This document shows positions 8,204 through 16,673 of a stretch of 64,000 nucleotides of DNA, piece by piece. Origin of the DNA: Collinsella aerofaciens (GTDB taxonomy: Bacteria > Actinomycetota > Coriobacteriia > Coriobacteriales > Coriobacteriaceae). A model generated the notes under the pieces. It saw only the letters and a program-made list of their open reading frames with translations, was not told the origin of the DNA and ran no database searches. The stretch's first letter is position 1; each line of letters opens with the position of its first letter. The stretch is from contig NZ_WWSY01000003.1 in assembly GCF_009876115.1 (NCBI RefSeq), forward strand, positions 102,927 through 166,926, read 5' to 3'. A program made the position numbers and the translations under genes.

Positions 8204-9310
8204 ATGCTGCGTATAGCGACCATCGGCACATCCATGATTACCGACGACTTTATCCAGGTCGTCAACGCCAACGACCAAGCCGCGTTTGTGGGCACGCTCT
8301 CGCGCGATGCAGATCGCGGTGCTGCCTTTACCGCCGAGCGCGGTGGCGAGCGAAACTTTACTTCACTCGATGAGCTCGCGGCAGCCGACGACGTCGACGC
8401 CGTCTACATCGGCAGCCCTAACGCACTTCACTACGAGCAGGCCCTTGCCTGCATCGCCGGTGGCAAGCACGTCATCGTCGAGAAGCCCTTCTGCGCCACC
8501 GAGGCGCAGGCGCTGGAAGTCTTCCGCGCTGCCGAGGCAGCAGGTGTCGTGGCCCTCGAGGCCATGCGTCCCCTCCACGATCCCGCCTTCCACGCCATCG
8601 AGGACGCCCTGGGCGAGATCGCCCCCATCCGCCGCGCCTCATTGCGCTTTGGCAAGTATTCCTCGCGCTACAACGAGATTCTCGCGGGACGCGCCACCAA
8701 TATCTTCGACTGCAACATGGCATCGGGTTCCCTCATGGATATTGGCGTCTACACCGTCGAGCCCATGGTCGAGATTTTCGGCATGCCCTCCGGCCTTACG
8801 AGCATGGCTACTCTGCTCGACCCCACCACGCGACAGCTCACGCACGGCCCCATCGATGGCTGCGGTTCCATCCTCGCCAGCTACGGCGGTGGCCGTATCT
8901 CCGTCGAACTCGCGCACTCCAAAATTACGAATGACCTACTGCCCTCGCAGATCGAAGGCGAGCGTGGCACTATCCAGATTGACCATCTGTCAACGCCCCG
9001 CAACGTCCGCATCGACTATCGCGGCGACGTCGTACGCGGCTCGGCGACCGAGCCGCCGCGCGAACAGAGCGACAACGGTCGCGTGCTCGACCTGCCCAAA
9101 TCGAGCAACACCATGGAATACGAACTCACAGACTTTATCACCGCCATCGGCGGCATCGATAACGTCAAGGAAGAGCTTTGGGAGACCCCGGCGGGACGCC
9201 ACGAGCTTGGCCACTACCGCGATGTCACGCTCGTCTCACTACGCATCATGGATGCCGTGCGTCAGCAGGCCGGCATAACCTTCCCGGCCGACGCAGGCAA
9301 GCAGGCATAA
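8204..9310 (+). CDS. Gfo/Idh/MocA family oxidoreductase
   Basis: 368 aa NAD(P)-dependent dehydrogenase family protein. The N-terminal Rossmann domain starts MLRIATIGTSMITDDF, and the EKP motif is at residues 93-95 (VIVEKPFCATE); the C-terminal half has the family's mixed sheet with DIGVYTVEPM. GAGGGGG lies before the ATG. The next gene begins two bases after its stop, so the two are probably translationally coupled. Substrate unknown; diverse sugars, inositols or biliverdin-like compounds are handled by the family. Confidence 0.88.
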   Translation: MLRIATIGTSMITDDFIQVVNANDQAAFVGTLSRDADRGAAFTAERGGERNFTSLDELAAADDVDAVYIGSPNALHYEQALACIAGGKHVIVEKPFCATEAQALEVFRAAEAAGVVALEAMRPLHDPAFHAIEDALGEIAPIRRASLRFGKYSSRYNEILAGRATNIFDCNMASGSLMDIGVYTVEPMVEIFGMPSGLTSMATLLDPTTRQLTHGPIDGCGSILASYGGGRISVELAHSKITNDLLPSQIEGERGTIQIDHLSTPRNVRIDYRGDVVRGSATEPPREQSDNGRVLDLPKSSNTMEYELTDFITAIGGIDNVKEELWETPAGRHELGHYRDVTLVSLRIMDAVRQQAGITFPADAGKQA

Positions 9311-9312
9311 CG

Positions 9313-9723
9313 ATGGGCCTCTTTGATACGTTCTTCTCCAGCGTCACCGGCGGCAGTCGAGAGCCTCAAAAACCATCAAACGTCGAGCTCGAGCTGCGCC
9401 GCAGGCTTACTGTGCTCGCAAGCGACGAGGCCACTCAAGACACTCCCCTGCGCTATTTCCTGCGCTGGGAGGGGCAAGTCCAAGGCGTTGGTTTTCGCTT
9501 TACCAACAACAACCTCGCGCAGGCACGCGCACTCACCGGCTGGGTGCGTAACATGGAAGACGGCTCAGTCGAGATGGAGATACAGGGAGCTCCGGCAGAC
9601 ATCCTATCTCATCTCGAGGCGCTCCATGTCTCCTACGAGCGCATGGGAACGCGTTTTCGCCTCGTAGATGCCCAGGCCCGAGCCCCACTTGCCAATGAAG
9701 ACGGTTTCACTCCTCATTATTAG
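9313..9723 (+). CDS. Acylphosphatase-domain protein with N-terminal extension
   Basis: 136 aa. Residues about 46-130 form an acylphosphatase domain with the signature GQVQGVGFRF (catalytic Arg62) and GWVRNMEDGSVE (catalytic Asn80). These small enzymes hydrolyse acyl phosphates such as carbamoyl or acetyl phosphate. The first 45 residues (MGLFDTFFSSVTGG...) are a non-conserved charged extension, longer than the usual 90-residue enzyme. It follows the oxidoreductase by two bases and has only a weak ribosome site of its own. Confidence 0.85.
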   Translation: MGLFDTFFSSVTGGSREPQKPSNVELELRRRLTVLASDEATQDTPLRYFLRWEGQVQGVGFRFTNNNLAQARALTGWVRNMEDGSVEMEIQGAPADILSHLEALHVSYERMGTRFRLVDAQARAPLANEDGFTPHY

Positions 9724-9784
9724 TATTGTGTGCTAAATACGGTATCATTTACCTACGACCGTTGATAGAAAAGAGGCGAGGCGC

Positions 9785-10165
9785 ATGGCGGTGCAAAGAA
9801 GGAATACCAAGCAGCGAAAGCTGGTCCTTGACGCCGTGCGCCAAAGCTATAACCATCCCACCGCCGACGAAATCTACAACGCCGTGCGCGAACAGGATGA
9901 CAAGATCAGCCGCGGCACGGTCTACCGCAACCTCAATCTCTTGGCAGATGCCGGAGAAATCCTCTCGATCAAGACGCCGGGCGGGAGTCGCTTCGATCGT
10001 ACCATCGAGCCGCATGCGCATATCATCTGCACCTCGTGCAGCCGCGTCATCGACGTACCGCTCCCCTTCGATGCCCAGCTCGACGCCAAAGCGTCCGAGC
10101 AAATCGGCTGGCACGTCACGTCGCACTACACCATCTTCGAGGGTCTCTGCCCCGACTGCCGGTAG
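9785..10165 (+). CDS. Fur-family metalloregulator, PerR-like
   Basis: 126 aa DNA-binding repressor. Winged helix: HPTADEIYNAVREQ then ISRGTVYRNLNLLADAGEI. Structural zinc ligands are two CxxC pairs, Cys82/Cys85 (CTSC) and Cys122/Cys125 (CPDC) at the very C-terminus. The regulatory metal site has PHAH (His77, His79), Asp71 and Asp90; an Asp in the last place is the PerR rather than the Fur pattern. It probably senses peroxide or iron in this anaerobe. GAGG precedes the ATG. Its stop codon lies in the stem of the palindrome that follows. Confidence 0.85.
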   Translation: MAVQRRNTKQRKLVLDAVRQSYNHPTADEIYNAVREQDDKISRGTVYRNLNLLADAGEILSIKTPGGSRFDRTIEPHAHIICTSCSRVIDVPLPFDAQLDAKASEQIGWHVTSHYTIFEGLCPDCR

Positions 10166-10246
10166 ATGTTTGGGACATGCCTTAAAATCCACCTTTCCGC
10201 ACTTTGCAGCAAAAAGTAGATTTCTAGACATGTCCCAAATGTCTAC
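10162..10246. repeat. Long inverted repeat spanning two convergent stop codons
   Basis: Outer arms 10162-10179 and 10229-10246 match at 16 of 18 positions, with a perfect 11-bp core (TTTGGGACATG / CATGTCCCAAA). On the minus strand an inner helix of about 12 pairs, including two G-U, also forms. The stop codons of the PerR-like gene and the HAD gene both lie in the base of the stem, so it may act as a two-way 3' end structure. Confidence 0.75.
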
Positions 10247-11040
10247 TCAGCAAGCAGGCGACGCAGTTCTTCTTCGACCGTGTGCACATAGCGGACGCGG
10301 TCATTAATGCCGCGCATGCTGGGATTGCAGCTCTCCATCAGATAGGGATGGCCCACGACGTTGAGCATGTCGCGATCGTTCTCATTGTCGCCAAACGCCA
10401 TCATCTCATCGGGCGAAATCCCCAGGGCACGACCGTAATCGGCAAGCGCGGAGCCCTTGCCCGAACCGAAACCGATAAAGTCCGTCCATTCGGTTCCCGA
10501 CGTCATCACGTCGACACGGTCGCTAAAGAGGCGCTCGAAATACTCCAGGGCCGTCGGCTGATCCACCTCGGGCGTCTGGAAGGCAATCTTAATGACGTCC
10601 TCGTCAATGTCCTCGGGACGGTCGACCACCGCCACATCGCAGTGGACCTCATAGCGCAAATGGTCGACGAACGCATCGTTGCCGCTCATGGTGTAGAGGT
10701 GCCCCTCACACGAAAGGGTCACGTCGGCATGGGGATACGCAACCACGGCATTCGCGATATCCATAGCAAGACCACGCTCCATGGAACGCTTGACAACGGC
10801 ACGCTCCTCGCTCATCACCAGGGCTCCGTTTTCGCATACATAGGCGAGCTCATCGGCCACCGGGGTAAACAGGTAGCGCAAGCTCGCATATTGACGGCCA
10901 CTCGCCGGCATAAACACGATACCGCGACGATGCAGCTCATCAATGAGCTCAAAGGCCTCGGAACGCGGCTCGCGCTCCCCCGGATGCAGCAACGTGCCGT
11001 CCAAATCGCATGCAATCAGCTTGATTCCCTCAAGACCCAT
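10243..11040 (-). CDS. HAD-superfamily phosphatase, Cof type
   Basis: 265 aa, IIB-cap haloacid dehalogenase hydrolase of the Cof/YidA group, typically dephosphorylating sugar phosphates, pyridoxal phosphate or flavin precursors. Motif I is DLDGTLL (Asp nucleophile near residue 12), motif II ASGRQ, motif III Lys in GSGKGSAL and motif IV GDNENDRDML near the C-terminus. I prefer ATG 11040, which has GGGGA five bases upstream; AGGAGG further upstream could serve a TTG at 11052. Substrate unknown. Confidence 0.87.
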   Translation of the reverse strand: MGLEGIKLIACDLDGTLLHPGEREPRSEAFELIDELHRRGIVFMPASGRQYASLRYLFTPVADELAYVCENGALVMSEERAVVKRSMERGLAMDIANAVVAYPHADVTLSCEGHLYTMSGNDAFVDHLRYEVHCDVAVVDRPEDIDEDVIKIAFQTPEVDQPTALEYFERLFSDRVDVMTSGTEWTDFIGFGSGKGSALADYGRALGISPDEMMAFGDNENDRDMLNVVGHPYLMESCNPSMRGINDRVRYVHTVEEELRRLLAE

Positions 11041-11067
11041 ACGCTTCCCCAAAGCCTCCTATCAACA

Positions 11068-11110
11068 GCAAGACGGACCTTGATTGGTCGCCCCTCAAAG
11101 CCCGTCTTGC
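11068..11110. repeat. Intergenic inverted repeat
   Basis: Perfect 9-bp arms GCAAGACGG (11068-11076) and CCGTCTTGC (11102-11110) between the UreE-like gene and the HAD gene. No T tract follows, so attenuation rather than termination is possible. Confidence 0.45.
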
Positions 11111-11122
11111 GCATACGCGCGC

Positions 11123-11701
11123 TTAGCCGCGCGTCTTTTTTACGATGGTAAAGTCCGGAGCCATGCTAACGACGACCTCCGCCGCACTCGACGCAAAGCG
11201 CCGGTCCGTATCGAGTTCACGGGTAACCACCGAGAGCCGAACACCCTCGACACCCCGGAGCATGCGGCCCAAAACAGGCTGCACCGGCGTATACATGCGC
11301 ACGGTATGCTCGTCCGAGTCGCCCCGGAAGAGCGGCGCATGCATGTTGCCGATCTCCCAGCACGCATGCGCGAGCGCAATCGGATCCATGCGGTCGACTT
11401 CGACCAAATAAACCTCGGCGCTGCGCAGGCGCACGACAACCGCCACGGGCACCACGCCCGAACGGTCAATGGCGAGCACGTCGCCGTCGGCAAGACGACC
11501 ACCGTCGGTAGCATCCAGCCGAACATCGATCGTGCGCCCCAGCTCCGTCACGCCCACAAACGCGCATACATCAGCCTGGTCCCAATCGAGCAGTAGCTCA
11601 TCGACCTCAAAGACACCGCCCAGCTCCCGGCGAAGCAGGAGTTCATAGGACGGATCGTTGAGATTTCCCAAACATGTCGTCGAAACCAAGCGTTCAGGCA
11701 T
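11123..11701 (-). CDS. UreE-like protein
   Basis: 192 aa. The segment ALAHACWEIGNMHAPLF resembles the UreE C-terminal motif (A-x-HLGNRH-x-P), and the preceding strand pattern, with DGDVLAID and VRLRSAEVYLVEV, fits the UreE N-terminal domain. UreE delivers nickel to urease, but no urease genes are visible here, so the metal role is only an inference. Compared with UreE, the His before LGN is replaced by Glu while the His after GN is kept. The start lies three bases after the FKBP stop codon, indicating coupling. Confidence 0.55.
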   Translation of the reverse strand: MPERLVSTTCLGNLNDPSYELLLRRELGGVFEVDELLLDWDQADVCAFVGVTELGRTIDVRLDATDGGRLADGDVLAIDRSGVVPVAVVVRLRSAEVYLVEVDRMDPIALAHACWEIGNMHAPLFRGDSDEHTVRMYTPVQPVLGRMLRGVEGVRLSVVTRELDTDRRFASSAAEVVVSMAPDFTIVKKTRG

Positions 11702-11704
11702 GCT

Positions 11705-12133
11705 CTAGCCCTCGACCTCGACGAGCTCAATATCAAAGTTGAGGTCCTTGCCGGCCAGCTCGTGGTTGGCGTCGAGCGTCACGGCCTCGGGCGTTACGTC
11801 GATGACCACGGCGGGGACAGGCATGCCGCTCGGCGTGGACAGGAAGAGCTTCATGCCCTTCTCGATCTGCTCGATGTTGGGAACCTGCTCGGCCGGGAAG
11901 GTCAGAACCATCTCGGGGTTGTGCTCGCCGTAGGCATCGGCCGCAGGAATGTGCACGGTCTTCTTCTCGCCCACCTGCATGTCGACCACGGCGGCGTCGA
12001 AGCCCTTGATCATCTGACCGGCGCCGCAGGTGAACTCCAGCGGCTCGCCGCGATCGTAGGAGCTATCGAACTGCGTGCCGTCATCGAGCGTGCCGCGATA
12101 ATGGGCCTTGACCTTCTTGCCCTGGTTGGACAT
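11705..12133 (-). CDS. FKBP-type peptidyl-prolyl isomerase, SlyD-like
   Basis: 142 aa prolyl isomerase and chaperone. The FKBP core is MSNQGKKVKAHYRGTLDDG with FDSS and GAGQMIKGFDAAV, interrupted by the insert-in-flap domain (residues about 65-120: AADAYGEHNPEMV) typical of SlyD. The His-rich nickel-binding tail of E. coli SlyD is absent; it ends FDIELVEVEG. GGAGG lies five bases before the chosen ATG; an upstream ATG at 12163 lacks a ribosome site. It is followed directly by the UreE-like gene. Confidence 0.9.
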   Translation of the reverse strand: MSNQGKKVKAHYRGTLDDGTQFDSSYDRGEPLEFTCGAGQMIKGFDAAVVDMQVGEKKTVHIPAADAYGEHNPEMVLTFPAEQVPNIEQIEKGMKLFLSTPSGMPVPAVVIDVTPEAVTLDANHELAGKDLNFDIELVEVEG

Positions 12134-12253
12134 GGTAACCTCCGTAATAAGGGCGGCGCACAACGCGGGCCGCCATGAACATATGGCGCTAACTATACCC
12201 TAGTCATACAATTCAATGACAGTTTGCAAAGAAACGCTGCAACCGGAGGAACC

Positions 12254-13267
12254 ATGGCATATCCCGTATTTGACCTACACTGCGACACCGCTGACCGCAT
12301 CGGCTGGGCCACGCTCGATCTCGACCTGCGCTTTACCGCCGGCACCGACGGTTATTTCCCCGGCGACGAAACGCATCCGCAAGATTTCGACCTCATCGAG
12401 GGCAACGCCTGCGCCATCTCGCTCGCAAAGATCGGCAACACGCCGTGGGCACAGTGCTTCGCCACGTTTGTCCCCGACGAGATTCCCACCGCCCACGCCG
12501 CGCGCTTCCAGGCGCAGATCATGGCACACATGAGCGGCCAAGCAATGCTCAACCACGACCGCATGGTCAACGTACGCAACGCCGCAGACATTCGCCCCGC
12601 GCTCAAAGACGGCAAGGTCGCCTGCATCCACACCATCGAAAACGCCACGTTCTTTGCCGAGGACCCCGCGCTGATCGAGGTGCTCAAGAGCCTGGGCGTA
12701 CTCATGTCGTCACTCAGCTGGAATGCGCAGGGACCGCTCGCGAGCGGCCACGACACCCACGCCGGTCTCACCGCCGCCGGTATCGAGGCGCTTACGCAGA
12801 TGGAGCACGCCGGCATGGTGCTCGACGTCTCCCACCTCAACGATGAGTGCTTTGACGAGGTTGTCACCCATGCCACGCGCCCCTTCGTCGCCAGCCACTC
12901 CAACTCCCGTGCGGTTTGCGGCGTCAAGCGCAACCTTACCGACGACCAGTTCCGCACCATTCGCGACATGGGCGGCATCGTCGGCCTCAACTACTGCAGC
13001 GAGTTCCTTTCCAACGACGCAACCGACAAAACCGCCGCAGACGTCACCTTCGACCAGCTGGCGGCACATATCGAGCATTGGCTCGACCTGGGCGGCGAGG
13101 ACGCCATCGCGCTCGGCGGCGACTGGGACGGTGCCACGGTGCCCGCTTTCCTCTCCGATGCCAGCAAGATGCCCGAATTCCAGAACATGCTCTCCAAGCA
13201 CTTTGGCAAGACCGTGATGCAGAAGCTCTGCAGCGACAACGCGCTTGCCTTCTTTGAGCGTTATTAA
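12254..13267 (+). CDS. Membrane dipeptidase family protein (peptidase M19)
   Basis: 337 aa zinc dipeptidase. Metal ligands of the family are in place: HCDT (His9, Asp11), the bridging Glu in HTIENA (about 125), His in VSHLN and His in ASHSNS, with GGDWDG near the C-terminus. No signal peptide, so it probably acts in the cytoplasm on dipeptides, including mixed-chirality ones. GGAGGAACC stands directly before the ATG. It fits with peptide import by the opp system at 24.6-30.6 kb. Confidence 0.9.
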   Translation: MAYPVFDLHCDTADRIGWATLDLDLRFTAGTDGYFPGDETHPQDFDLIEGNACAISLAKIGNTPWAQCFATFVPDEIPTAHAARFQAQIMAHMSGQAMLNHDRMVNVRNAADIRPALKDGKVACIHTIENATFFAEDPALIEVLKSLGVLMSSLSWNAQGPLASGHDTHAGLTAAGIEALTQMEHAGMVLDVSHLNDECFDEVVTHATRPFVASHSNSRAVCGVKRNLTDDQFRTIRDMGGIVGLNYCSEFLSNDATDKTAADVTFDQLAAHIEHWLDLGGEDAIALGGDWDGATVPAFLSDASKMPEFQNMLSKHFGKTVMQKLCSDNALAFFERY

Positions 13268-13282
13268 TTTCACATCCCTTGA

Positions 13283-13320
13283 GCGGGCCGGCATGCCGAG
13301 CGATCGACATGCCGCCCCGC
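13283..13320. repeat. Inverted repeat in the leader of the metalloprotease gene
   Basis: Arms 13283-13295 and 13308-13320 (13 bp, one mismatch), loop 12 bases, GC-rich, no T tract. It ends just before the ribosome site of the next gene. Confidence 0.55.
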
Positions 13321-13342
13321 CACCCAATCTGAAGGATAACTT

Positions 13343-14119
13343 TTGACGCAGCAATTCACGATTTCCGTACCCCGACCGGATGGGATGCCCATCTCCGTCG
13401 TCGTTACCAAAAAGCGCGTCAAGAACTTCAACCTACGCGTCACATCGAGCGGTGAGGTCCACGCTAGCGCACCGCTCGGCGCCAGCCGCGAGCGTATCGA
13501 AGCGTTTGTGAAGCGCAACAGCGCCTGGATTATCAGCCGACTTGCCCGGCGCGAGCAACGTCAGGCGACGGCGCGAGAGCCGCTCAGTCCCTCGTCCATC
13601 ATTGCACTTTGGGGCAAGCCCATCACGGTACAGGACGCACTCGATCACAACTTTGCATCGCCCGCACCGCGACCCAAGCAGGCCACCTTCGCAAGTTTTA
13701 TAGGTACCGACGAATCGGACGAAAGCCCACAGGCTAAGCGGCGCGCAATCCTCGACGGCCTAACGTCCGACGAGCTCCAAGCCCACATCGACCAGCTTTA
13801 TACGACCGAGGTCACCGCAGCGCTACGCGACATCGTGCACGCGTACGAAATCACAATGGGTGTCGCCGTTTCCCGCATTTCCGTACGCAGCATGAAAACG
13901 CGTTGGGGCTCATGCACGCCCAAGACCGGCGCCATTCGCATCGCGCGCGAGCTCGCCGCCTACCCCGTCGAATGCCTCGACATGGTTGTCGCCCACGAGC
14001 TCGTCCACTTGCTCGAGCCAAGCCACAATCAGCGGTTCCACGCCTTGCTCGACACGTACTGCCCCAACAATAGAGCTCTGTCGCAGCGGCTCAAGCAGCC
14101 ACCCATGGAGACGTATTAG
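13343..14119 (+). CDS. YgjP-like (DUF45) M48-type metalloprotease
   Basis: 258 aa. The zinc motif HELVH (in VVAHELVHLLEPSHNQRF) and the family hallmark MKTRWGSCTPKTG identify the YgjP/WLM-like group. N-terminal residues carry the usual beta region (FNLRVTSSGEVHASAPLG). Residues about 100-150 are a charged, less conserved insert. The start is a TTG at 13343, six bases after AAGGA; no in-frame ATG is better placed. Role unknown; in this family a nucleic-acid or protein processing function has been suggested. Confidence 0.85.
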   Translation: MTQQFTISVPRPDGMPISVVVTKKRVKNFNLRVTSSGEVHASAPLGASRERIEAFVKRNSAWIISRLARREQRQATAREPLSPSSIIALWGKPITVQDALDHNFASPAPRPKQATFASFIGTDESDESPQAKRRAILDGLTSDELQAHIDQLYTTEVTAALRDIVHAYEITMGVAVSRISVRSMKTRWGSCTPKTGAIRIARELAAYPVECLDMVVAHELVHLLEPSHNQRFHALLDTYCPNNRALSQRLKQPPMETY

Positions 14120-14125
14120 AACCGG

Positions 14126-14611
14126 TTAGCGCACGCGCTCGATTTCGACGCCGCAGCTTGCCAGGGGCAGGCCAACAGGAGCCCACGGCTTATCGAGCTT
14201 TATGCGCACACCAAGCAGCGAGGGATAGCGGCGCAGCAGCATCTGGGCTGCCCCCTCGGCTGCCGCCTCGATGAGCTTAAACGTATGCTCGCGCAGATAG
14301 CCATCAACATCGTGGCACACCGAGCCATAGTCAATCGAGGCGTCCAAGTTATCGTGCTCCCCCGCTGCACGCAGGTCGGCATAGAGCACCAAGGACACGA
14401 TGAACTTCTGACCCAGCGCGTTCTCCTCGGGATACACGCCATGGTTGGCAAAAACCTCAAGGCCGTCAACGACAATACGATCGGCATGGCGCAGATCGTC
14501 ATAGCTCACGTGAGGCACCGCCGTCGCAGTAGAAATTTCACCCCTACCACGACGGGCGAGCTCAGCACCCTCAGTCTTGGTTGCATTCTCGGGCAGTTTC
14601 TTGTTACTCAT
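14126..14611 (-). CDS. folB: Dihydroneopterin aldolase with N-terminal extension
   Basis: 161 aa. Folate pathway enzyme cleaving dihydroneopterin to 6-hydroxymethyl-dihydropterin and glycolaldehyde. The conserved core begins around residue 44 (DRIVVDGLEVFANHGVYPEE) and ends with the active-site Lys in KLDKPWAPVG. The first ~40 residues are an extra charged segment. AAGGAG precedes the ATG. Last gene of the folE-HD-folB operon, 47 bases after the HD gene. Its stop lies six bases from that of the convergent metalloprotease gene. Confidence 0.92.
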   Translation of the reverse strand: MSNKKLPENATKTEGAELARRGRGEISTATAVPHVSYDDLRHADRIVVDGLEVFANHGVYPEENALGQKFIVSLVLYADLRAAGEHDNLDASIDYGSVCHDVDGYLREHTFKLIEAAAEGAAQMLLRRYPSLLGVRIKLDKPWAPVGLPLASCGVEIERVR

Positions 14612-14658
14612 CGCGATCGTCTCCTTCGTTTAGAACCCCGACCGCGCAAACTAACTAA

Positions 14659-15240
14659 CTACACGCGAATCGACAGGTTCTTTTTATCATCGCTCCAGTT
14701 GCAAGCATTGCGCGCGGGGCATGCAAAGCAAGCGCGCGACGCTTTGTCGGCTGCATAGAGCAGACGCTCAAGCGGTTGGCTGTTCACGCGCAGCTTTCGA
14801 TGGCCCAGAATAGCCGTCTTAATGGCCGCGGCATCGGCCGACTCAAACGCCACGTCATCGGGCATGCCGGCGAGTATTGCATCAGCGACGCGCTCGCTTG
14901 CAACATCATGGGATATACCCGATTCGTACTGTTCATCTTTGCCGATATCGTGAAGAAGTGCTGTGGCGTAGATGACCTCGCGGTCAAATTCGAGCTGCTC
15001 CTCGAGATTCTTGATCCACATAATGCGAGCGACATCGAGCAGATGGTCAATACCGTGGCGGCAGAAGATGCGCCCCGATTCCAACTGTGCAATGTTGCCC
15101 AGGTGCCGCCGGAACAGCCCGTTGGCACAAATGTAATCAATGCGAGGCATGGCGCCAAAGGGGGCCAGGCCCGAAGCCATAAAGCCGCGACGCGACGTCC
15201 CCTCATCGGTCTTCGATGTAAAGTCGTTGACGACTCTCAT
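14659..15240 (-). CDS. HD-domain phosphohydrolase in the folate operon
   Basis: 193 aa metal-dependent phosphohydrolase family protein. Probable metal ligands are His62 (RHGIDH), His97-Asp98 (LLHDIGKD) and Asp165 (LYAADKAS); a cysteine cluster CFACPARNAC lies at 171-180. It sits between folE and folB, starting two bases after the folE stop. The step between their products, removing phosphates from dihydroneopterin triphosphate, has no recognised enzyme here, so this protein is a candidate for it; that is inference from position and fold. Confidence 0.8.
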   Translation of the reverse strand: MRVVNDFTSKTDEGTSRRGFMASGLAPFGAMPRIDYICANGLFRRHLGNIAQLESGRIFCRHGIDHLLDVARIMWIKNLEEQLEFDREVIYATALLHDIGKDEQYESGISHDVASERVADAILAGMPDDVAFESADAAAIKTAILGHRKLRVNSQPLERLLYAADKASRACFACPARNACNWSDDKKNLSIRV

Positions 15241-15242
15241 GG

Positions 15243-15800
15243 TTAGCGGCCCAGCATCCTAAAGAAACGCTCCTCGAGCGCGGGATCGGTCTCAAAGACG
15301 CCGCGGCGAGCGAGCGTCACGGTCTTGGTGCCGGGCTTTTGCACGCCACGCATCGTCATGCACATATGCTCGGCCTCCATCAACACAATCGCTCCCTGGG
15401 GAGCGAGATACTCCATGAGAGCATCGGCAACCTGTGCACACAGCTGCTCCTGCAGCTGAAGACGGCGGGCATAAACCTCAACCGTGCGGGCGAGCTTGGA
15501 AAGCCCAGCCACCCGACCGTTAGGGATGTAACCAATGGCGGCCTTGCCATAAAACGGCAGCAGATGATGTTCGCACAGCGAGTAGAACGTGATGTCGCGC
15601 TCGATAACCAAATCGTTCGAAGCGACGGCAAAGGTTTTGGACAGGTGCTCCTCGGCACTCTGGTCCATACCGCCGGCGATCTCACCATACATACGGGCAA
15701 CGCGCGCCGGGGTCTCCAGCAGGCCCTCACGAGTTGGGTCCTCGCCTATGCCCTCAAGCAACAGCTTAATAGCGGCCTCGACTTTTTCCTGATCGACCAT
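15243..15800 (-). CDS. folE: GTP cyclohydrolase I
   Basis: 185 aa; converts GTP to 7,8-dihydroneopterin triphosphate, the first step of folate synthesis. Conserved features are the zinc ligands in [20 protein letters not shown] and Cys in [12 protein letters not shown], with the substrate-binding GLSKLAR. Length is the family norm for bacterial short forms. First gene of the folate operon. Confidence 0.95.
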   Translation of the reverse strand: MVDQEKVEAAIKLLLEGIGEDPTREGLLETPARVARMYGEIAGGMDQSAEEHLSKTFAVASNDLVIERDITFYSLCEHHLLPFYGKAAIGYIPNGRVAGLSKLARTVEVYARRLQLQEQLCAQVADALMEYLAPQGAIVLMEAEHMCMTMRGVQKPGTKTVTLARRGVFETDPALEERFFRMLGR

Positions 15801-15866
15801 CTGGGCCTCACTTTTCCAATTTCACGTTCGCGCTATGGTACCACGCCCTCCGGCATCGGCCGCAAG

Positions 15867-16448
15867 CTACATAGTATGGGTCGAATAGACCGGATCGTCT
15901 CGCCAAAGCTCCACAGCATCGCAAAGCGCAACGCCCTCACGCGCGGCACGAGCGCGCGTGGCGTTCATGTCGATCACGCGCTGATTGCTCGAACCCCTAA
16001 AGCGCAACGAGATATCGTACAGATCCTGAACGAACGGGCCGTCCACCAACATGTCGAGGCAGGCAAGAATGCGGTCCGTCACCTCGGTATGATGACGACC
16101 GCCCGGCATAAGCTCCTCGAGTACGTCGCCAGTAAAGCACCAAATAGTCTTCCCCGACCCCATAGGATAAGCGGCACGAACACGCTCAATGAAATCAACG
16201 AGCCCCGCCTGATTCTCAGGTTCCATAGGCTCGCCGCCCAAAATCGTCAGACCATCGATAAAGGGATGGTCGAGGCTCTCGATAATCTTGTCCTCGACGG
16301 CGCTATCAAAGGGCTCGCCCGCAGCAAAGTCCCACGCAACAGAGTTAAAGCAGTTCTTGCACCCACGACGGCACCCACTCACAAACAGAGAAGTACGAAC
16401 GCCTTCTCCATCAGCAATGTCGAAATACTTAATGTTCGCGTAGTTCAT
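15867..16448 (-). CDS. nrdG: Anaerobic ribonucleotide reductase activating protein
   Basis: 193 aa radical SAM enzyme that installs the glycyl radical on NrdD. The iron-sulfur motif is Cys26-x3-Cys30-x2-Cys33 (SGCRRGCKNC), followed by LGGEPM. ATG 16448 is preferred since GGGAGAG lies six bases upstream; longer frames run into the palindrome at 16464-16547. It is downstream of nrdD but separated by 427 bases of palindromic DNA. Confidence 0.93.
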   Translation of the reverse strand: MNYANIKYFDIADGEGVRTSLFVSGCRRGCKNCFNSVAWDFAAGEPFDSAVEDKIIESLDHPFIDGLTILGGEPMEPENQAGLVDFIERVRAAYPMGSGKTIWCFTGDVLEELMPGGRHHTEVTDRILACLDMLVDGPFVQDLYDISLRFRGSSNQRVIDMNATRARAAREGVALCDAVELWRDDPVYSTHTM

Positions 16449-16463
16449 AGGTAACTCTCCCGG

Positions 16464-16547
16464 GAGGCCGGGACATATCATCCCGTCCTCAAACATTCTC
16501 GGCCTTCGGCCTGCGAAACTGCGGGCGGGACGATATGTCCCGGCCTC
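16464..16547. repeat. Palindromic element flanked by 8-bp direct repeats
   Basis: Arms 16464-16488 and 16523-16547 are 25 bp with two mismatches. GGTAACTC occurs in direct orientation on both sides (16450-16457 and 16556-16563), as a target-site duplication would. The left copy overlaps the nrdG ribosome site. No coding capacity; looks like a small non-autonomous insertion or REP-like unit. Confidence 0.65.
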
Positions 16548-16673
16548 ATGCAAAGGGTAACTCAATGAACGAAGCGAACATCGAGTATAGGGTTCGAGGT
16601 CCAATAAAAACTGGGTTGCGGCTCAACCACCATCGCAAGTAAATCGCAGCTGCAACTCGAATTATTTCCGCTA

